From: JAZDCJ01 sp036311985
Lineage (GTDB): Bacteria; Actinomycetota; Actinomycetes; Actinomycetales; Micrococcaceae
Length of the DNA: 23,126 bases
Reading direction: 5' to 3' (one strand)
NCBI RefSeq assembly: GCF_036311985.1
Contig: NZ_JAZDCJ010000069.1
Shown: one piece after another, positions 7,757 through 16,519 of the stretch
Numbering within the stretch: position 1 is the first letter of the stretch
Layout: each line of letters starts with the position of its first letter
Translations under genes and position numbers: made by a program
The notes under the pieces: generated by a model
The model's input: the letters and a program-made list of their open reading frames with translations, nothing else
Told to the model about the DNA's origin: nothing
The model's database searches: none

Positions 7757-7947
7757 GCGGCGGGAGAGTCCTGCCGGTACGTTCCAGTCAGGCGCCGTAG
7801 GAGCAACTCCTCCCCAGGAATCTCTCAGGCCCACGTACCGCCGCGGTTAGGCAACTCTGAAAAGCAGCCAAATCTCTGGCTCACCGACGGTGCAAGCGGC
7901 GCCTGCTAAAAGCAGGTCCTGCGGAAACTCTCAGGTCCAATACAGAG
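7757..7947 (+). promoter_or_regulatory. tandem glycine riboswitch
   Basis: Two consecutive glycine aptamers lie in the 410-base gap between the regulator and gcvP. Aptamer I spans about 7757-7844: its ends GCGGCGG (7757-7763) and CCGCCGC (7838-7844) pair, and it holds GGGAGAG, GCCGTAGGAGCAA and GAATCTCTCAGGC. Aptamer II spans about 7855-7947: CTCTG (7855-7859) pairs with CAGAG (7943-7947), and it holds CACCGACGGTGCAA and GAAACTCTCAGGTC. These are the conserved cores of the family, in which two aptamers control one expression platform and glycine usually switches glycine cleavage genes on. The region 7594-7756 holds no gene, only an 8-base repeat (CTCTTTTC at 7611-7618 with its complement at 7671-7678). 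Confidence 0.95.
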
Positions 7948-7968
7948 CGGGGAGGAACCCGACTCAAA

Positions 7969-7997
7969 GTGGCTTTCCAGCCACCTGATCTTTGGAG
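7969..7997 (+). promoter_or_regulatory. candidate riboswitch expression platform and gcvP ribosome binding site
   Basis: GTGGCT (7969-7974) and AGCCAC (7979-7984) form a tight hairpin between aptamer II and the ribosome binding site GGAG (7994-7997), which is 6 bases before the gcvP ATG. There is no T-tract after the hairpin, so control of translation, or a hairpin competing with the aptamer II closing stem, seems more likely than a classical terminator. This is inference from position. Confidence 0.45.
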
Positions 7998-8003
7998 TTC
8001 CTC

Positions 8004-10856
8004 ATGACCATTCAGTCATCCGTTCCTGCATTCGTTGACCGGCACATCGGCACACGCAACTCCTCCGACGTTGACACCATGCTCAAATACGTCGGTTACG
8101 ACAGCGTTGATGGGCTGGTTGATTCCGCCGTCCCACAGTCGATCCGCCGGGAGACCCCCCTTCAGCTCAAGGAGGCGTTGAGCGAATCGGAGGTACTCGC
8201 GGAGCTCCGCCGACTGGCGAACAAAAACAAGACTGCAGTGCAGATGATCGGTCAGGGCTACTACAGCGCCTTCACGCCGCCAGTGATCCGCCGCAACATC
8301 CTCGAAGGCCCTGCCTGGTACACCGCCTACACCCCGTACCAGCCCGAAATTTCCCAGGGCCGCCTCGAAGCGCTGCTGAACTTCCAGACCATGATCCAGG
8401 ATCTGGTGGGCCTGCCCATCGCCAACGCATCACTTTTGGACGAAGCCACCGCTGTCGCTGAAGCTGTGCTTCTGATGCGCCGGGCCAACAAGACCAAGGA
8501 CGCCCTTGAGGGCAAGACGGTGCTGGATGCAGACTGCCTGCCACAGACCATTGCTATCGTAAAGGGCCGCGCCGAGGCCCTCGGCTTCGAAGTTGAGGTC
8601 GCGGACCTCTCCAAGGGATTGCCCGACGGTGCAATCAACGGTGTAGTACTCCAGCAGCCTGGCGTTTCCGGCCGGGTTTTTGACCACAGCTCAGTGATAG
8701 CCGCCGCAAAGGAACGCGGCGCCCTGGTGACCGTCGCCGCCGATCTGCTCGCCCTTACCCTCATCACTCCTCCCGGCGAGCAGGGTGCGGACATCGCCGT
8801 CGGCTCCGCTCAGCGTTTCGGCGTGCCCTTGTTCTTCGGCGGCCCGCATGCTGCTTATATGGCAGTCCAAAAAGGCCTGGAGCGTTCCATGCCCGGCCGC
8901 CTGGTCGGCGTCTCCAAGGACAACGCCGGCGTTCCCGCCTACCGATTGGCGCTTCAGACGCGGGAGCAGCACATCCGCAGAGAAAAGGCTACGTCCAACA
9001 TCTGCACGGCCCAGGCGTTGCTGGCTGTCGTGGCTTCGATGTACGCCGTGTACCACGGCCCCGACGGCCTGAAGGCGATCGCCGAAAACGTCCACACCAA
9101 CGCCCGCGCCCTCGCCGCTACCCTGAAGCGAGCCGGCCGTGAACTGGTGTCCGAGACCTTCTTCGATACCCTGACCGTCCGCGTACCGGCCAACGCCGCC
9201 AAGGTGATCACCGCCGCCGAAGCGCGCGGCATCAACCTGCGCTTCATCGATGCCGACACCGTTGGCGTATCGGTTGATGAAACCACAACCCCGGAGATCC
9301 TCTCCGCGGTGGCCGTCGCCTTTGGCGCCGGCCCCGTCGTGAACGCTGCCGGTTTCGAACTCCCTGATTCGGTGCGGCGCACCACCAGCTACCTGCAGCA
9401 CCCGGTGTTCAACACCCACCGCTCAGAGACCCAGCTGCTGCGTTACATCCGCAAGCTCAGCGACCGGGACCTTGCACTGGACCGCACCATGATCCCGCTG
9501 GGTTCCTGCACCATGAAGCTGAACGCCACGGCCGAGATGGAAGCCATCTCCTGGCCCGAATTCGCCTCCATCCACCCCTTCGCACCGGACTCCCAGACCG
9601 AAGGCTGGCGCGAACTCATCGCCGGCCTGGAAGCGGACCTCGCCGAAATCACCGGCTACGACCAGGTCTCCATCCAGCCCAACGCCGGATCCCAGGGCGA
9701 ACTCGCCGGCTTGCTGGCCATCCGCGGCTACCACCACTCCCGCGGCGAGGCGCAGCGCAACGTCTGCCTCATTCCCGCTTCGGCACACGGCACCAACGCA
9801 GCGTCCGCAGTCCTGGCCGGCATGAAGGTGGTGGTGGTAGCCACCGCCGCCGACGGCACCATCGACCACGCCGACCTGTACGCCAAGATCGAGGCCAACA
9901 AAGACTCCCTGTCCTGCATCATGATCACCTACCCGTCCACGCACGGCGTGTACGACGCCGACGTCCGGGAGGTTTGCGACGCCATCCACGCCGCCGGCGG
10001 CCAGGTCTACATCGACGGCGCGAACCTCAACGCCCTCGTTGGCCTGGCACAGCCGGGCAAGTTCGGCGGCGACGTCTCCCACCTGAACCTGCACAAGACC
10101 TTCTGCATCCCCCACGGCGGCGGCGGACCCGGCGTTGGACCGGTCGCTGCCAAAGCGCACCTGGCACCGTTCATGCCCAGCGACGCCAACAAGTCAGCCC
10201 ACGAAGCCGGCCACGGCGTCGCCATCTCCGCTTCCCGCTTCGGCTCCGCCGGAGTCCTGCCGATCTCCTGGGCGTACGTAAAGCTCATGGGCGGCCAGGG
10301 CCTGACCGAGGCCACCAAGTCCGCACTCCTGGCTGCTAACTACGTTGCCGCCCGGCTCGACGAGCATTTCCCGGTCCTGTACACCGGCGAAACCGGACTG
10401 GTGGCGCACGAGTGCATCCTTGACCTCCGCGAGCTGACGGCGCGTACGGGTGTCACGGCAGAAGATGTGGCAAAGCGTCTAATCGACTTCGGCTTCCACG
10501 CCCCCACGCTGTCCTTCCCGGTGGCCGGCACACTCATGGTAGAACCCACCGAGTCAGAGGACCTCGCCGAGATCGACCGCTTCATCGAAGCCATGATCCT
10601 CATCCGCGCCGAAATCGACCAGGTTGCCAACAGCGACTTCCCTGTGGAAAAGTCCCCACTGCGCAACGCCCCGCACACGGCCGCTGCCGTCGTTTCCACT
10701 GACTGGGACCGTGCCTACCCCCGAGAGCAGGCCGCCTTCCCCGTGCACTCCCTTCAGCAGGACAAGTACTTCCCGCCCGTCGGACGCATCGAAGGTGCTG
10801 CCGGAGACCGAAACCTCGTCTGCTCCTGCCCACCGCTTGAAGCATTCGAACAGTAA
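8004..10856 (+). CDS. gcvP: glycine dehydrogenase (decarboxylating), glycine cleavage P-protein
   Basis: A 950-residue, full-length single-chain P-protein. It decarboxylates glycine using PLP and transfers the aminomethyl group to the lipoyl arm of GcvH. The N-terminal half begins with the typical RHIGTRNSSDVDTML segment and contains GQGYYSAFTPPVIRRNI and YTPYQPEISQGRLEALLNFQ. The C-terminal half carries GSCTMKLNA, the Gly-rich PHGGGGPGVGP and PLP-binding Lys698 in NLHKTFCIPHGG. I use ATG at 8004, with GGAG 6 bases upstream, over an in-frame TTG at 7992. It is the first gene of gcvP-gcvT-gcvH-glyA directly behind the glycine riboswitch, which indicates induction by glycine and a catabolic role. 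Confidence 0.98.
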   Translation: MTIQSSVPAFVDRHIGTRNSSDVDTMLKYVGYDSVDGLVDSAVPQSIRRETPLQLKEALSESEVLAELRRLANKNKTAVQMIGQGYYSAFTPPVIRRNILEGPAWYTAYTPYQPEISQGRLEALLNFQTMIQDLVGLPIANASLLDEATAVAEAVLLMRRANKTKDALEGKTVLDADCLPQTIAIVKGRAEALGFEVEVADLSKGLPDGAINGVVLQQPGVSGRVFDHSSVIAAAKERGALVTVAADLLALTLITPPGEQGADIAVGSAQRFGVPLFFGGPHAAYMAVQKGLERSMPGRLVGVSKDNAGVPAYRLALQTREQHIRREKATSNICTAQALLAVVASMYAVYHGPDGLKAIAENVHTNARALAATLKRAGRELVSETFFDTLTVRVPANAAKVITAAEARGINLRFIDADTVGVSVDETTTPEILSAVAVAFGAGPVVNAAGFELPDSVRRTTSYLQHPVFNTHRSETQLLRYIRKLSDRDLALDRTMIPLGSCTMKLNATAEMEAISWPEFASIHPFAPDSQTEGWRELIAGLEADLAEITGYDQVSIQPNAGSQGELAGLLAIRGYHHSRGEAQRNVCLIPASAHGTNAASAVLAGMKVVVVATAADGTIDHADLYAKIEANKDSLSCIMITYPSTHGVYDADVREVCDAIHAAGGQVYIDGANLNALVGLAQPGKFGGDVSHLNLHKTFCIPHGGGGPGVGPVAAKAHLAPFMPSDANKSAHEAGHGVAISASRFGSAGVLPISWAYVKLMGGQGLTEATKSALLAANYVAARLDEHFPVLYTGETGLVAHECILDLRELTARTGVTAEDVAKRLIDFGFHAPTLSFPVAGTLMVEPTESEDLAEIDRFIEAMILIRAEIDQVANSDFPVEKSPLRNAPHTAAAVVSTDWDRAYPREQAAFPVHSLQQDKYFPPVGRIEGAAGDRNLVCSCPPLEAFEQ

Positions 10857-10867
10857 GGAAATTTACA

Positions 10868-11989
10868 ATGACTGAGAAGTACACCGCGCTGTACGAGCAG
10901 CACAAAATTGCCGGCGCCTCCTTCACCGACTTCGGCGGCTGGCAGATGCCCCTGAAATACAGCTCTGAGTTGGCGGAGCACCACGCGGTGCGTAACGCCG
11001 CCGGCCTGTTCGACCTCTCCCACATGGGAGAAGTCTGGGTCACCGGACCGGACGCCGCGGCCTTCCTCGATTACGCCCTGGCCGGCAAGCTGTCCGCAGT
11101 AGCCGTAGGCAGGGCCAAGTACTCACTGATCTGCCAGAAGGACGGCGGCATCATTGATGACCTGATTTCCTACCGCCGCGCAGAGCAGACTTACCTCGTG
11201 GTCCCGAACGCAGGAAACGCCGGGGTTGTCGTTTCAGAATTGGCTCAGCGCGCAGCTGACTTCAACGTCACGGTCGAGGACGTGTCCACGGTCACGTCAC
11301 TGATAGCCGTGCAGGGGCCCAACGCCGAAGCGATCCTGCTGTCCCTGGTCCCTGCCCGGCAGCACCCGCTGGTGACTGAGCTGAAGTACTACGCAGCTGT
11401 CGAGGTGGAAATTAACGGGCACGACCTGCTGCTGGCCCGGACCGGGTACACCGGCGAGGACGGCTTCGAAATTTACGTTCCCAATGAGGACGCCCCCGCC
11501 TTGTGGGAGGCGTTGCTGGAGAATGGCGCCGGACAGGGGCTCATCCCGGCCGGCCTGGCCTGCCGCGACTCACTGCGCCTGGAAGCTGGGATGCCGCTGT
11601 ACGGCAACGAGCTCTCCCGCGACGGCAACCCATACGCCGCAGGCCTGGGGCCGGTAGTCTCCCTCGCGAAGGAATCGGACTTCGTTGGCAAAGCAGTGCT
11701 GGGAGAACTCAAGGCCCTGGGCGCAGGGTCCACCGCCGGCCGCAAGCTTGTGGGCCTCAAGGGTCTGGGACGCAGGGCTGGCCGCAGCCACTACCCGGTC
11801 CTCAAGGACGGCACCGTCGTCGGTGAGGTAACTTCCGGGCAGCCAAGTCCCACCTTGGGCTACCCGATCGCCATGGCCTACGTCGATGTCGAACACTCAG
11901 AACCTGGCACCAGGTTGGATATCGACCTTCGCGGCAAGGCAGAGCCCTTCGAAGTCGTGGCACTGCCGTTTTATAAGCGCGACAAGTAG
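10868..11989 (+). CDS. gcvT: aminomethyltransferase, glycine cleavage T-protein
   Basis: A 373-residue T-protein of normal length. It moves the methylene group from aminomethyl-lipoyl-GcvH to tetrahydrofolate, releasing ammonia and giving 5,10-methylene-THF. Recognisable segments are FGGWQMPLKYSS near the start, GLFDLSHMGE, IDDLISYR, the folate-binding region ARTGYTGEDGFEIYV, GLACRDSLRLEAGMPLYG, and the C-terminal GEVTSGQPSPTLGYPIAMAYV. It starts 11 bases after gcvP with GGA at a workable distance and is followed by gcvH after 48 bases. The methylene-THF formed feeds glyA two genes downstream and perhaps the MTHFR-like enzyme at 16520. Confidence 0.97.
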   Translation: MTEKYTALYEQHKIAGASFTDFGGWQMPLKYSSELAEHHAVRNAAGLFDLSHMGEVWVTGPDAAAFLDYALAGKLSAVAVGRAKYSLICQKDGGIIDDLISYRRAEQTYLVVPNAGNAGVVVSELAQRAADFNVTVEDVSTVTSLIAVQGPNAEAILLSLVPARQHPLVTELKYYAAVEVEINGHDLLLARTGYTGEDGFEIYVPNEDAPALWEALLENGAGQGLIPAGLACRDSLRLEAGMPLYGNELSRDGNPYAAGLGPVVSLAKESDFVGKAVLGELKALGAGSTAGRKLVGLKGLGRRAGRSHYPVLKDGTVVGEVTSGQPSPTLGYPIAMAYVDVEHSEPGTRLDIDLRGKAEPFEVVALPFYKRDK

Positions 11990-12037
11990 CCCGGCTCCCC
12001 GCCGACACATCTCATAACGTAGAAAAGGAAAATATCG

Positions 12038-12421
12038 ATGAGCAAAGTTGTTGCTGAACTGAAGTACTCCGCTGAGCACGAATGGGTTGCTGCTGACGGA
12101 TCCGGCCCGGTCGGGATCGGCATCTCTGCCGTCGCGGCTGATGCCTTGGGCGACATTGTGTATGTGGACCTGCCCGAGGTCGGCTCGACGGTAACGGCAG
12201 GGGAGACCTGCGGCGAGGTCGAATCCACCAAGTCCGTCTCGGACCTTTACGCCCCGGTCACCGGTGAGGTCACCGAGGTCAACGACGGCGTGGTCTCCGA
12301 TCCTGCCCTGATCAACAGCGACCCCTATGGCGCCGGCTGGCTCTTTAAGGTAGCGGTCACCGAAGAGGGCCCGCTGATGTCCGCTGAGGAATATGCAACC
12401 GCCAACGGTGGCGAGCTGTGA
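12038..12421 (+). CDS. gcvH: glycine cleavage H-protein (lipoyl carrier)
   Basis: A 127-residue H-protein, the lipoylated shuttle between the P, T and L proteins. The lipoylation site is Lys65 in GEVESTKSVSDLYAPVTGEV, matching the family position. The N-terminus KYSAEHEWVA and the C-terminus GWLFKV are also typical. It is preceded by AAAAGGAAAA, which can serve as ribosome binding site. Its stop codon overlaps the GTG start of glyA by four bases. Its lipoate modification links it to the lipA gene 3 kb downstream. The L-protein (dihydrolipoamide dehydrogenase) is not in this window and is presumably shared with the oxo-acid dehydrogenases. Confidence 0.97.
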   Translation: MSKVVAELKYSAEHEWVAADGSGPVGIGISAVAADALGDIVYVDLPEVGSTVTAGETCGEVESTKSVSDLYAPVTGEVTEVNDGVVSDPALINSDPYGAGWLFKVAVTEEGPLMSAEEYATANGGEL

Positions 12422-13758
12422 GCGGGGCGGGCATGACGACAACATCAGCGTTGGAGCAGGTGGTTGCGCCGTCCCTGGACACGAACCTGTCCGTTCTGGA
12501 TCCTGAAGTCGCTGCGAAGATCGATGACGAACTCGCCCGCCAGCGCGAGGGTCTTGAAATGATCGCGTCCGAGAACCACACAGCCGTTGCAGTCATGCAG
12601 GCCCAGGGATCTGTGCTTACCAACAAGTACGCCGAGGGTTACCCGGGCAAGCGCTACTACGGCGGCTGCGAGCACGTGGACGTTATCGAACAGTTGGCGA
12701 TTGACCGTCTGAAGGCCCTGTTCGGTGCGGAGTTCGCCAACGTCCAGCCGCATTCCGGCGCGCAGGCCAACGCGTCCGTGATGCATGCGCTGATCAAGCC
12801 CGGCGACACCATCATGGGCTTGAACCTGGCCCACGGCGGCCACCTCACCCATGGGATGAAGATCAACTTCTCCGGCAAGCTCTACAACGTGGTGCCGTAC
12901 GGCGTGCGCGAGGACACGCACACCGTGGACATGACCGAGGTGGAACGGCTGGCACAGGAAACCAAGCCTGCGCTGATAGTGGCCGGCTGGTCCGCCTACG
13001 CACGCCAGCTGGACTTCGCCGAGTTCCGCCGGATCGCCGATTCGGTAGGCGCTTTCCTCATGGTGGACATGGCGCACTTCGCCGGGCTCGTGGCCGCCGG
13101 GCTGCACCCGTCGCCGGTGCCGCACGCGCACGTCACCACGTCCACCACGCACAAGACCCTCGCCGGTCCGCGCGGCGGCATCATCCTGACCAACGACGCC
13201 GACATCGCCAAGAAGATCAATTCGGCTGTGTTTCCCGGCCAGCAGGGCGGCCCGCTGGAGCACGTCATTGCAGGCAAGGCCGTGGCGTTCAAGATCGCGG
13301 CCTCCGCCGAGTTCAAGGAGCGCCAGGAGCGCGTCCTCGCGGGCGCCCGGATCCTGGCCGAACGGCTGGTCCAGCCCGACGTCACCGTCAAGGGCATCAG
13401 CGTGATCTCGGGCGGCACCGACGTGCACCTGGTCCTCGTTGACCTGCGCAACTGCGAGCTCGACGGGCAGCAGGCCGAGGACCGGCTCGCGGCTATTGAC
13501 ATTACGGTCAACCGCAACGCCGTCCCGTTCGACCCCCGCCCGCCGATGGTCACCTCCGGCCTGCGCATCGGCACGCCCGCCCTGGCCACCCGGGGCTTCA
13601 GCGAAGAAGCGTTCACGGAGGTCGCGGACATCATCGCCGAAGCATTGACCGCCGACGCCAATGCGGACCTTTCGAAGCTCCGTCACCGTGTGCAGGCGCT
13701 TGCCGCTGCGCACCCGCTCTACCCGGCCCTGACTGCGGTTGGCACTGACGCCAGGTAG
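12418..13758 (+). CDS. glyA: serine hydroxymethyltransferase
   Basis: A 446-residue PLP enzyme that joins glycine and 5,10-methylene-THF to form serine, or runs in reverse. Visible hallmarks are EMIASENHTAVAVMQAQGSVLTNKYAEGYPGKRYYGG in the N-terminal part (quoted segments: ASEN, YPGKRYYGG), SGAQAN, the aspartate in VDMAHFAGLVAAG and the PLP-binding Lys246 in STTHKTLAGPRGG. The GTG at 12418 overlaps the gcvH stop (GTGA); ATG at 12433 is an alternative. Placed with gcvPTH under one glycine riboswitch, it consumes the methylene-THF from glycine cleavage, so two glycines give one serine. Given the context it is probably a catabolic copy; a second, housekeeping glyA elsewhere is likely but cannot be seen. 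Confidence 0.97.
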   Translation: MSGAGMTTTSALEQVVAPSLDTNLSVLDPEVAAKIDDELARQREGLEMIASENHTAVAVMQAQGSVLTNKYAEGYPGKRYYGGCEHVDVIEQLAIDRLKALFGAEFANVQPHSGAQANASVMHALIKPGDTIMGLNLAHGGHLTHGMKINFSGKLYNVVPYGVREDTHTVDMTEVERLAQETKPALIVAGWSAYARQLDFAEFRRIADSVGAFLMVDMAHFAGLVAAGLHPSPVPHAHVTTSTTHKTLAGPRGGIILTNDADIAKKINSAVFPGQQGGPLEHVIAGKAVAFKIAASAEFKERQERVLAGARILAERLVQPDVTVKGISVISGGTDVHLVLVDLRNCELDGQQAEDRLAAIDITVNRNAVPFDPRPPMVTSGLRIGTPALATRGFSEEAFTEVADIIAEALTADANADLSKLRHRVQALAAAHPLYPALTAVGTDAR

Positions 13759-13764
13759 CCGGGG

Positions 13765-13826
13765 GGAGGCTGCACCCAGCCTCCAACCAGGGGCCGGTGT
13801 CGTTTGCGATAGGCGACACCGGCCCC
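13765..13826 (+). terminator. two consecutive hairpins after glyA
   Basis: The first hairpin has perfect 8-base arms GGAGGCTG (13765-13772) and CAGCCTCC (13777-13784). The second has perfect 13-base arms GGGGCCGGTGTCG (13790-13802) and its complement (13814-13826), followed by CTCTTTTGC. This is a convincing terminator for the gcv-glyA transcript. The co-directional sdaA gene starts only 45 bases later, so partial read-through is possible. Confidence 0.8.
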
Positions 13827-13870
13827 GCTCTTTTGCTGGACCAATGTTGTTCCCAGAAGGAAGTCCTGTC

Positions 13871-15268
13871 ATGGCTGTTGGTGTTTTTGATCTTTTTTCC
13901 ATTGGAATAGGGCCCTCGAGCTCTCACACAGTGGGGCCCATGCGCGCTGCCGCAGTATTCGTGGAGGAGCTCAAGGCCTCCGGGCTGCTGGCCGGGGTGG
14001 CGTCATTGCGGGTTGACTTGTACGGGTCGCTCGCAGCGACAGGTCACGGACACGGCACCATGACGGCCATCCTGCTGGGCCTAGAGGGATTCCACCCGGA
14101 GTTGATCCTGCCCGAGGAAGTGGAGTCACGGCTGGCCGCGATTGCCGAAAGCGGGATGCTGCAGCTGGCCGGCGCCGTGCCGCTGCGCTATGGGGTGAAG
14201 GACATCGTGCTGCGGCCGCTGACCATCCTCCCACGGCACACCAACGGCATGACCTTTACGGTTTTCGACCCGGACGGAGAGGCCCTGCACAAAGCCACGT
14301 TCTTTTCCGTGGGCGGCGGATTCATCGTCCGTGAGGGGGAGGAGGACGCCGCCCAGGAGGAACTCGAGGAATCCAAAAAGTCGCTGCCGCTGCCGTTCCG
14401 GACCGCGGCAGAACTGCTGGAGCATTGCCGCACCACCGGGCTGAGCATCAGCGAGGTGATGCGGGTTAACGAGGAAGACTCCCGCACTCCGGAGGAAATC
14501 CGGGAAGGTCTGCTGCACATCTACTCGGTTATGGAGGACTGCGTGCAGGTGTCCCTTGGACGCGTAGGTTTGCTGCCGGGGGGCCTGAAGGTCCGCCGTC
14601 GTGCCCCGGATTGGCACGACCGGCTCCTGAAAGAGGACAAGGACCGGGCCCCGAAGTACTGGCAGGAATGGGTGAACCTGATCGCCCTGGCGGTTAACGA
14701 AGAGAACGCCTCTGGCGGCCGCGTGGTCACCGCCCCGACGAACGGGGCTGCCGGGATTATCCCGGCGGTGCTGTACTACGCCCTGCACTATGCGCCGGGC
14801 ATGGAGAACGCCACCCAGGAGGACCGCGACGACGTCGTAATCAAGTTCATGCTCGCAGCGGGTGCTGTCGGTGTCTTATATAAGGAGCAGGCATCCATTT
14901 CCGGTGCGGAAGTTGGCTGCCAGGGCGAGGTGGGGTCGGCGTCGTCGATGGCCGCGGCAGGTTTGGCCGAGGTGATGGGCGGAACCGCCGCCCAAGTGGA
15001 AAACGCTGCCGAGATTGCGATGGAACATAACCTCGGGCTGACGTGTGACCCGATCGGTGGCCTGGTGCAGGTCCCCTGCATCGAGAGAAACGCGATCGCC
15101 GCGGCCAAGGCAATCAACGCCGCGAAGATGGCTCTTTGGGGCGACGGTACCCACCGCGTCTCACTCGACGAAGTGATCATCACTATGCGTGAGACCGGCA
15201 AGGACATGTCCAGCAAATACAAGGAAACGGCCATGGGCGGTCTCGCCGTCAACGTGGTCGAATGCTGA
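13871..15268 (+). CDS. sdaA: L-serine ammonia-lyase (iron-sulfur dependent, single chain)
   Basis: A 465-residue L-serine dehydratase that converts serine to pyruvate and ammonia in the cytoplasm. The N-terminal beta domain begins AVGVFDLFSIGIGPSSSHTVGP. The C-terminal alpha domain contains TAPTNGAAGIIPAV and the three cysteines expected to hold a [4Fe-4S] cluster: Cys350 (GCQGEVG), Cys392 (LTCDPIGG) and Cys403 (VPCIERN). I start at ATG 13871 with AGAAGGAAG upstream; the frame is open to 13739, but that part overlaps glyA and the terminator and is not family-like. Coming after gcvPTH-glyA it completes glycine to serine to pyruvate. It needs no PLP, unlike its neighbours. Its own promoter may lie around or inside the preceding hairpins. 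Confidence 0.96.
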   Translation: MAVGVFDLFSIGIGPSSSHTVGPMRAAAVFVEELKASGLLAGVASLRVDLYGSLAATGHGHGTMTAILLGLEGFHPELILPEEVESRLAAIAESGMLQLAGAVPLRYGVKDIVLRPLTILPRHTNGMTFTVFDPDGEALHKATFFSVGGGFIVREGEEDAAQEELEESKKSLPLPFRTAAELLEHCRTTGLSISEVMRVNEEDSRTPEEIREGLLHIYSVMEDCVQVSLGRVGLLPGGLKVRRRAPDWHDRLLKEDKDRAPKYWQEWVNLIALAVNEENASGGRVVTAPTNGAAGIIPAVLYYALHYAPGMENATQEDRDDVVIKFMLAAGAVGVLYKEQASISGAEVGCQGEVGSASSMAAAGLAEVMGGTAAQVENAAEIAMEHNLGLTCDPIGGLVQVPCIERNAIAAAKAINAAKMALWGDGTHRVSLDEVIITMRETGKDMSSKYKETAMGGLAVNVVEC

Positions 15269-15279
15269 GGTAAACCACC

Positions 15280-15435
15280 ATGGAACCAGAAGACTTTCGG
15301 GGAGTCTCCGAAGACGACCGAAACAGGAAGACCAAGAGCTTCAGGGCAGATGTCGAGGCCTGGGTAATCGGCTTCATAAGCCTTGTAGCGCTTCTCGCGC
15401 TCCTTCACGCATCCGTAGAGTACGCCGGCTGGTGA
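15280..15435 (+). CDS. 51-residue single-span membrane peptide
   Basis: A short frame, ATG to TGA, between sdaA and lipA, with GAGG 8 bases before the start and 11 bases after the sdaA stop. The first 27 residues are hydrophilic and highly charged (MEPEDFRGVSEDDRNRKTKS). Residues 28-46 form one hydrophobic helix (WVIGFISLVALLALLHASV), followed by EYAGW. This suggests an N-in or N-out single-span protein; no signal peptidase site is evident. I do not recognise the family. Its tight fit in the operon argues for a real gene, perhaps a regulator or anchor for a transporter or enzyme of serine/glycine metabolism. Function unknown. Confidence 0.65.
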   Translation: MEPEDFRGVSEDDRNRKTKSFRADVEAWVIGFISLVALLALLHASVEYAGW

Positions 15436-15490
15436 CATCCAGTCCGCCCACTGCTCACTAGGGCAACACTTACTTATCAAGAGGAAAATC

Positions 15491-16501
15491 ATGACATTGG
15501 CACCTGAAGGCCGGAAGCTTTTGCGCGTTGAACAACGCAACTCAGCTGTCCCTGTGGAGCGTAAGCCGGAATGGATCAAAGCTAAGGTCCAGATGGGCCC
15601 TGAGTTCGTCAGCCTGAAGAACCTGGTGAAGAAGGAAGGCTTGCACACGGTGTGCGAGGAGGCTGGCTGCCCCAACATCTTCGAGTGCTGGGAAGACAAG
15701 GAAGCCACCTTCCTCATCGGCGGTTCCGAATGCACCCGCCGTTGCGACTTCTGCCAGATCGATACCGGCAAGCCGTCCCCAGTCGATAGGTTCGAGCCCA
15801 CTAAGGTTGCCCGCTCGGTCCAGTCCATGCAGCTGCGCTATGCCACTGTCACGGGTGTGGCACGCGACGACCTTGCCGACGAGGGCGTGTGGCTGTACGC
15901 CGAAACGGTCCGCAAGATCCACGAGCTGAATCCCGGGACCGGGGTGGAACTCCTGATCCCTGACTTCTCGGGCAAGCCCGAACATATCGCTGCGATCTGC
16001 GACTCAAAGCCTGAGGTGTTTGCGCATAACGTCGAGACGGTTCCCAGGATCTTTAAGCGGATCCGTCCTGCGTTCCGGTACGAGCGCTCCTTGGACGTGA
16101 TCACTCAGGGCCGTGACCTGGGCATGGTCACCAAGTCCAACCTGATCCTGGGCATGGGTGAAACCCGTGAGGAGATTTCGGAGGCCCTGCGCGATCTGCA
16201 TGAGGCGGGCTGTGACCTCATCACCATCACGCAGTACCTGCGTCCGTCCGAACGCCACTTGCCCGTGGATCGGTGGGTCAAGCCACAGGAATTTGTAGAC
16301 CTCCAGAACGAGGCTACCGCGATCGGCTTCCTCGGCGTAATGTCCGGACCTCTGGTCCGTTCCTCCTACCGGGCCGGCCGACTCTGGGCCACCGCCATGC
16401 GGAAGAAGGGCTGGGACATCCCAGCCGAACTCGCCCACATTGAATCCTCAGGCACCACCCGCCAGGAAGCCAGCTCACTACTCGCCGCTTCCGCTTCATG
16501 A
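15491..16501 (+). CDS. lipA: lipoyl synthase (radical SAM)
   Basis: A 336-residue lipoyl synthase that inserts two sulfurs into protein-bound octanoyl groups, making the lipoyl arm of GcvH and oxo-acid dehydrogenases. Both iron-sulfur motifs are present: the auxiliary cluster cysteines Cys55, Cys60 and Cys66 (VCEEAGCPNIFEC) and the radical SAM cysteines Cys81, Cys85 and Cys88 (CTRRCDFC). The C-terminal RSSY motif, whose serine ligates the auxiliary cluster, is seen in PLVRSSYRAG. The ribosome binding site is AAGAGGAAA. No lipB octanoyltransferase gene is next to it, unlike the lipB-lipA pairing usual in Actinobacteria, so this may be a second, locus-dedicated lipA serving the glycine cleavage system. 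Essential family identity is certain; the duplicate status is inference. Confidence 0.97.
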   Translation: MTLAPEGRKLLRVEQRNSAVPVERKPEWIKAKVQMGPEFVSLKNLVKKEGLHTVCEEAGCPNIFECWEDKEATFLIGGSECTRRCDFCQIDTGKPSPVDRFEPTKVARSVQSMQLRYATVTGVARDDLADEGVWLYAETVRKIHELNPGTGVELLIPDFSGKPEHIAAICDSKPEVFAHNVETVPRIFKRIRPAFRYERSLDVITQGRDLGMVTKSNLILGMGETREEISEALRDLHEAGCDLITITQYLRPSERHLPVDRWVKPQEFVDLQNEATAIGFLGVMSGPLVRSSYRAGRLWATAMRKKGWDIPAELAHIESSGTTRQEASSLLAASAS

Positions 16502-16519
16502 CCTGATAGGAGGTCCGCC

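Noticed and set aside
12445..13902. 485-codon minus-strand frame opposite glyA
   Set aside because: It is antisense to an unmistakable glyA; long antisense frames are common in GC-rich codon usage.
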